A stretch of DNA of 64,000 bases, taken from positions 6,716,501-6,780,500 of the forward strand of contig JALDNG010000001.1 in assembly GCA_024349245.1 (NCBI GenBank), read 5' to 3'. Every line of letters begins with the position of its first letter. Within the stretch, counting starts at the first letter, position 1. The notes under the pieces are model-generated. The model was not told the DNA's origin. It was given only the letters and a program-made list of their open reading frames with translations, and searched no databases. The stretch is from Neodontobutis hainanensis (lineage: Eukaryota > Chordata > Actinopteri > Gobiiformes > Odontobutidae). Position numbers and translations under genes: made by a program. This document shows, one piece after another, positions 59,401 through 64,000 of the stretch.

Positions 59401-62400
59401 AGACTAAAGAGGACAAGAACAACCCAAGTTGTCATCAGCACTCAGTTCAGAAGCCTGCATCTCTGATGGTATGGAAAGGCACCATCAGAGCTGAAAGCTA
59501 TATCCAAGTTTACATTTACATTTAGTCATTTAGCTGACGCTTTTATCCAAAGCGACTTACAAGTGAGGAAAACAATGGAAGCAATTTCAACAACACAAGG
59601 TAACAAAAAGTGCACAAAAAACTAGTCAGTTAAAAACCTAGCACAGTAATCAAAGCCAAGGATAAGAGATAAGTTCTAGAACAACATATGCTCCCATACA
59701 GACATCGTCTCTTTCAGGGAAGACCTTGCATTTTCCAACATGACAATGCCAGACCACATCCTGCATCAATTACAACATTATGGCTGCGTAGAAGAAGGAT
59801 CCGGGACTTAAAAAGACAGATCTTTTACCCATATAAAACATTTGGTACATCATAAAGAGGAAGATGCGACAAAGAAGACTTAAGACAGTTGAGCAACTAG
59901 AAGCCTGTATTAGACAAGAATGGGGCAACATTCCTATTCCTGAACTTGAGCAGGTGTCTCCTCAGACACCAGACGTTTGCAGACTGTTATAAAAAGAAGA
60001 GGGGAAGCCACACAGTGGTAAAAATGGTCTTGTCCCAACTTTTTTGAGATGCGTTGATGCCATAAAATTTTAACTTATTTTTACTTTAAAATAATACATT
60101 TTCTCAGTTTAAACAATTGATATGTCACCGATGATGTAATCTGAATAAAATATTGAAATTTGTATGTATATAATAAATTTTTACTATTTTAAATTTAAAT
60201 AAAAAAATAATAAATGTACATATACAGTATATTTAATACATAATTTGAATATGCATTACAATTTATATTGTATAATACTTATTATCATATAACTCTTATA
60301 AAATTAGGACATTTTACAAAAACAGTGATAACTGGACCTGGTTCTAGTAGCATCTCTTCCTGGAGCTGGAGACTTAAGAGAGTCCAGACCTGGTCTTTCT
60401 GCACACATTCACCTGACCACAGCAGGACGCTAAACACTGTGTCGACCACAAAAAGCAGCTCAGACTTTTTGAACGTTAACGGAAGAAGCAGGCCCTGTTT
60501 AGACCGTGCTGAGCTGAGCTGGACAACACAGACTGATGACTCGTGCAGTTCCCAAGTGTTACCACTGGAGTGTGTTTATGAGCTGATGAGATGCATGAGA
60601 GACAATCTGGATCATTCTTGAGTGAAGACTGATGCAAAGACAACATATAGCGTCTTAAGTCCTTATTTTCACTGGTCTTTATGCAGTCACTAGTTTTTCA
60701 AAAAGTAAAGTTTCAAACGAGGACGCGCTCGCTCCCCTACTCCGTGTCCAGACCTCTTCCTGCAGCAGACCCATGACTGAACGCTGCGAGATTTTGTCTG
60801 TTTGTCCCATAATTTATTATCTATTCATCCTTCCATGTGCTGCTTCTCGTGTCAGGTTATGTCACAGCTATATCTTCATTTATTCCAGTAAAACACAAAC
60901 GTAACTATACAGTATGACTAGTAACAGTCTGACGTTGAGTCTATATTGACTCTATTTTTATTCTATTCAAGGTGTTTTTATTTTGTTCATTGTTCAGACG
61001 CACATTAGACTCATGTAAAATAACGTATATTAATACCTACTGAATGATCCACCACGCCCTGAAAATGAGTTGTCATCCGCCAAGCGCTTTACGTTTCACG
61101 TCATGTAAATCGAGCCCTAGAGTCCGACGGACAGACGAACCCCTCCAGATACAGCCACAGACCTGAGTCCCAGACCCAGCTGTGACTCAGGGTTATGTAT
61201 TGTGAGACTACTTTTATTATTGTACATTTCTTGAAAAAACATAAAATGTTTGTTAATTGAGCACATTTCAGTTGTTCTACATCAACCCATTTGCTTTACT
61301 GACTGCCAAAAGAACTTTCCCTTAAGATGTTTTAGTCTAAATATGATGAGTTCTGAGAAACTGAGCCACAGAGCCTTGCATTACTCGTCTGTGTAACGAT
61401 CCGAGTGAGGACTGATGAGGTAACGGAACAGATCCGAGGGCCTTCACGGAAAGACGAGGAGATACTGAATTATTGAGAAGCTGGGCATTGATTCTGGCTC
61501 AGGATTTATTTGTGGATCTGATGCACTTTCCCCACAGAGCTCAGAGACTCAGGGCAGATAACAGCAGTGGTAATTACATCAGGGGTAATAAGAGCTCTCA
61601 CCAGATCCCTCGAGCGTCGGGCCAGTCACGGGCCATCCCTGCGCAGGTGAGGAGCGGGGACACGGGTTTATCAAACAGGAAGTGGTCCTGGTGAGGAAAA
61701 TGAGAAGAAAAAATTAGGTTTTATTGTATGCTTTATGTCTATGCATTATTTTGTGGATCATATTTATCTTGTGCTCATTTATTGAGTCTTAAAACTGCAG
61801 CCGAACTCAACTGAATAAAATAAATAAACCAAATATCCACAAATAAGTCAGGAGTTCCCTGTTGTGAGGGTCTTGGTGTTAGAGCCTTACGTCTATGAGC
61901 TGCTGCTGTTCCTGGTCTGTCATCTGTGTCAGACTGTAGTACTTCCCCTCCAGGTCTCCCTTCAGTCCTCCCAGAGCCTCCACCACCACCCGCTCCACCT
62001 CTCGGCGCTCCGCTCTGGTGCAGGCGGGAGGCAGGCTCAGGCCTCTGATGCTGCGTCCCGTCCTCACTCTGGACGACAGGACGTAGCGCTCGTCAAACAG
62101 CCCAGAGGTCAGCTGCAGAAGAGGACACACGTTAGTCTGACGTTACTCCATTTGCAGTTCTCCTGCTAAGTGTGACACATCCCATGCCTCAAAAAACGGT
62201 TTATAAAGGGTTGGAAAATACAGTTAAAACCTAGAAAGCTGTAAATTTGTGAGAGGTCTACAGTAATGTCCTGTCTGCTTGTGTTAGAGGAATTTTATCA
62301 TATCTCTCTCTCTAAGAAAATATTCTGTGTGTTCTGACTCTACACTTTTTACTCCGACCTTTGAGAGGCTGACTGATGATTGTTGATATATGCTTCTGTT

Positions 62401-63908
62401 TTTGTCTTGTCTTGCTTTGACCAATGACTGAAAACATTAAACTGTCCTCTTGGAATAAATAAAGTTTACTCAGTCTGAAACTACAGCTCATTAATACAAA
62501 TATGTAATATATTATAGTGTGTCCGGGGCCTGAGATGGTTAAAAGGGTGAGATCAGAGCAGTTAGTAGTAGACCTTGCTGGAGTCCAGGTCGGTGGGGTG
62601 GGTCATGGTGTGGGGGTCGTATCCGTTGTGTCTCTCTTTGATGACGGGGTCCAGGAGGTCAGCAAACACCTGAGAAACACACACAACACATTTTTTACAC
62701 AACCAGGTTACCTCTGGGACAACGTGTATCACTGAAAGTCAATCTTTAAAGGGGATGTGTGTAAAATGTAGGAAGTTAAATGAAAAGAGTCACAAAGTGA
62801 TCACTGCTAAAGGTAAGATTGCTGAAGGTTCAGGACATACTTTTGGAGCTTGTTCTGTTGTTGGAGGACTACACACTGCACCTTTAACACAACTACAAGT
62901 TCATAAAAACATAAAATCAACAATAGAATGAGTTGTTTGTGAGGAGCCCAAGCCGGAGTGGGTCGAGTCGCGACAGGGACTCTGAGCTCCTTCTGTTCTT
63001 TGTGTTAAAGTGAGTGGGACAGTTTAAGAACTTGTGAAGCAACTGAAGCAGGAAAAGACTGGTTCATCCAATTTTGAGACTCTTCAGAGGCTCCTTCCAC
63101 ACCTCAGACAAAAATCCAAACAAGAACTCAGTGATGGTCAACAATAAGGAGCAAATGCAGATTTCAAAGCATTATACTAATAATATATAATATTATTCAT
63201 TTTCTACCGCCTTGTCCCGTTAGGAGTTGTAGGTGACTGGGGCCTATCCCAGCAGCTTTGGGCCTGAGGCGGGGTTCACCCTGGACAGTGGCCAGTTAGT
63301 AGCAGGGTAAACAGTTAGAGACAGAGACAGACAATGTGGGGGACTCCAACCTTTTTTAGGTATTATATTATATAATGTTATGTTATGTTATGTTATAATA
63401 TGTAATGTTATAATATGCTATAATATGTTATGTTATGTTATATTATAACACAATTTATTTTAGATCCAGAGTGTGTATAGAAAATCCCACACAAGGCATT
63501 GATGAAGGATTCGAGGTATTGTAAAACCCTCCGGCGCTCTGCTGCCTATGAGCTGTGTGTGTAAAACTAATGCTGTGTGGATGAATAATCCATCTCTGCT
63601 TATTGCAGGGAATATTATCGAAAACGAGTTACATGTACCGACTCTTCTGGTGTTAGACAGTGGCCCCTCAGGACACAAAGCCCTGAGAGCAGTGTAGTGA
63701 GCCCCTGACCTCGTAGGACTCCTCGTCGCCGGCAACCATGCCCACGGTCTTGATGAAGGGGTGCCCGGGGTTGTCCACTCCGGTCTGAATGGCCTGGTCC
63801 AAGGTGAAGCCGTTGGGGGTGCTCTTGTCGCACAGTTTTGCATAGATGGCAGGGGTCAGGTGGCTGGCCATGCAGTTGTTGTGTTTGCGCAGGTCGGGGT
63901 ACTCCGCA
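56447..63908 (-). CDS. ckmt1: Creatine kinase, ubiquitous mitochondrial (5' exons beyond right edge)
   Basis: Octameric intermembrane-space kinase that transfers phosphate from ATP to creatine. Eight exons visible (transcript order): 63710-63908, 62574-62669, 61891-62112, 61602-61687, 58199-58322, 57531-57665, 57174-57299, 56447-56560. Junction phases all agree. The first visible codons read [20 protein letters not shown], so the transit peptide and first residues lie past 64000. Hallmarks: CIQ-region equivalent [20 protein letters not shown], flexible loop [24 protein letters not shown]-type [12 protein letters not shown], and active-site cysteine in [19 protein letters not shown]1 is preferred to CKMT2 because of [17 protein letters not shown] and VKLPLLSK and because PDIA3 is next door, as in human 15q15. 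The C-terminus [11 protein letters not shown] differs from mammals. The last intron carries a duplicated acceptor (56546-56640). Confidence 0.95.
56546..56640 (-). repeat. Tandem duplication of the last ckmt1 acceptor
   Basis: The 40 bp at 56546-56585 (exon 10-equivalent start plus acceptor and branch side) recur at 56601-56640 with three mismatches, 55 bp upstream in the transcript. Both copies have GTCCTCAG-type or TGTCCTCAG acceptors followed by GTGCAGCT(T/G)GTGCAG. Using the upstream copy would read VQLVQ again and then reach TAA within about 11 codons. Confidence 0.88.
58555..60165 (+). mobile_element. Tc1-like transposon, decayed, right end truncated
   Basis: The left end begins TACAAACCCC and continues CAGTTGGGACACTGTACAAA; the right part (60020-60165) contains GTCCCAACTTTTTTGAGATG and then sequence that is the inverted counterpart of 58630-58690. 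The outermost right terminus is missing. The transposase relic on the plus strand includes a helix-turn-helix ([20 protein letters not shown], from about 58935) and later pieces ([20 protein letters not shown]). Frame is broken many times. A LINE tail is inserted at 59511-59670. It lies in a ckmt1 intron. Confidence 0.88.
59511..59670 (-). mobile_element. 5'-truncated LINE 3' end inserted in the Tc1 relic
   Basis: Matches the LINE 3' end at 41727: acgcttttatccaaagcgac, gtgaggaaaacaatggaagc, caaggtaacaaaaagtgcac. A short duplication AAGTT flanks it (59506-59510, 59671-59675). Removing it rejoins the Tc1 body. Confidence 0.85.
60170..61595. other. ckmt1 intron, no recognised feature
   Basis: The 117-codon plus-strand ORF at 60268-60621 has no recognisable domain. 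No exon found between 58322 and 61602. Confidence 0.45.
63190..63345. repeat. Fragment of the widespread fish interspersed repeat
   Basis: Contains CATTTTCTACCGCCTTGTCC, GGGGCCTATCCCAGCAGCTT and CTGGACAGTGGCCAGTTAGT, matching the copy at 26128. Confidence 0.75.
63361..63450. repeat. TTATG/TTATA microsatellite-like array
   Basis: Degenerate pentamer array of TTATG and TTATA words in a ckmt1 intron. Confidence 0.85.
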
Positions 63909-64000
63909 CTGTTTCCACACAAGAGATAAAAGACACACAGATGTTAGTGGGACAGGGTTCAAAGATCAGCACTGGCAAAAACAGCCCACATGTGACATCA

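Noticed and set aside
58841..59466. Plus-strand ORFs as a working Tc1 transposase
   Set aside because: Several frame breaks, a missing terminus and an internal LINE insertion show it is a relic.

Overview
This is a window of teleost fish nuclear genome, probably percomorph-like. It shows spliced vertebrate genes with short exons, vertebrate-specific families, and a fish-type repeat load: hAT, Tc1, Rex3/L2-like LINEs, tRNA-derived SINEs and many minisatellites. I see no bacterial operon, CRISPR array or viral gene. All gene models were assembled by eye from conserved protein segments and splice signals.

Layout, left to right. (1) pik3c2a, minus strand, runs off the left edge: coding exons at 1271-1428, 1537-1634 and 14750-15874, with a probable 5'UTR exon ending at 18613. 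Its 13-kb intron holds a hAT transposon with intact ends and target duplication (6868-10111), an older hAT relic, a LINE split by a MITE and by a SINE, and a 28-bp minisatellite. (2) The pik3c2a-nucb2 intergenic region holds a decayed LINE with a hAT MITE inside it. (3) nucb2 (nucleobindin-2/nesfatin), plus strand, noncoding exon about 22140-22240, 12 coding exons 24736-29881, 409 aa. (4) A 310-aa isopenicillin-N-synthase-like 2-oxoglutarate/Fe(II) dioxygenase, minus strand, 7 exons, 30726-33627. (5) Head-to-head with it, a broken patatin-like phospholipase (PNPLA) copy at 34007-37023, then an apparently intact PNPLA gene at 38232-44224 (8 exons, 405 aa). (6) pdia3 (ERp57), minus strand, 13 exons, 45228-51697. 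(7) ckmt1 (ubiquitous mitochondrial creatine kinase), minus strand, 8 exons seen, running off the right edge.

pik3c2a/nucb2 are neighbours in human 11p15 and PDIA3/CKMT1 in human 15q15, which supports the names. The genes form a block of neighbours, not a pathway: endosomal lipid kinase, secreted/ER calcium-binding prohormone, soluble dioxygenase, lipid-droplet-type lipase, ER thiol oxidoreductase, mitochondrial energy buffer.

The most unusual signal is in the splice junctions. In three genes an exon-intron boundary has itself been tandemly duplicated. In the dioxygenase about 20 copies of a 33-bp unit each carry a copy of the exon 5 donor, and nearly all are in frame. In the intact PNPLA gene 23 copies of a roughly 23-bp unit begin with the exon 5 donor. 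In ckmt1 the last acceptor is duplicated once, 55 bp upstream. Also notable are an apparent 1-base frameshift in pdia3 exon 1, and a dispersed 'CTGGTTTAGAC'-type motif that expands independently at several loci.
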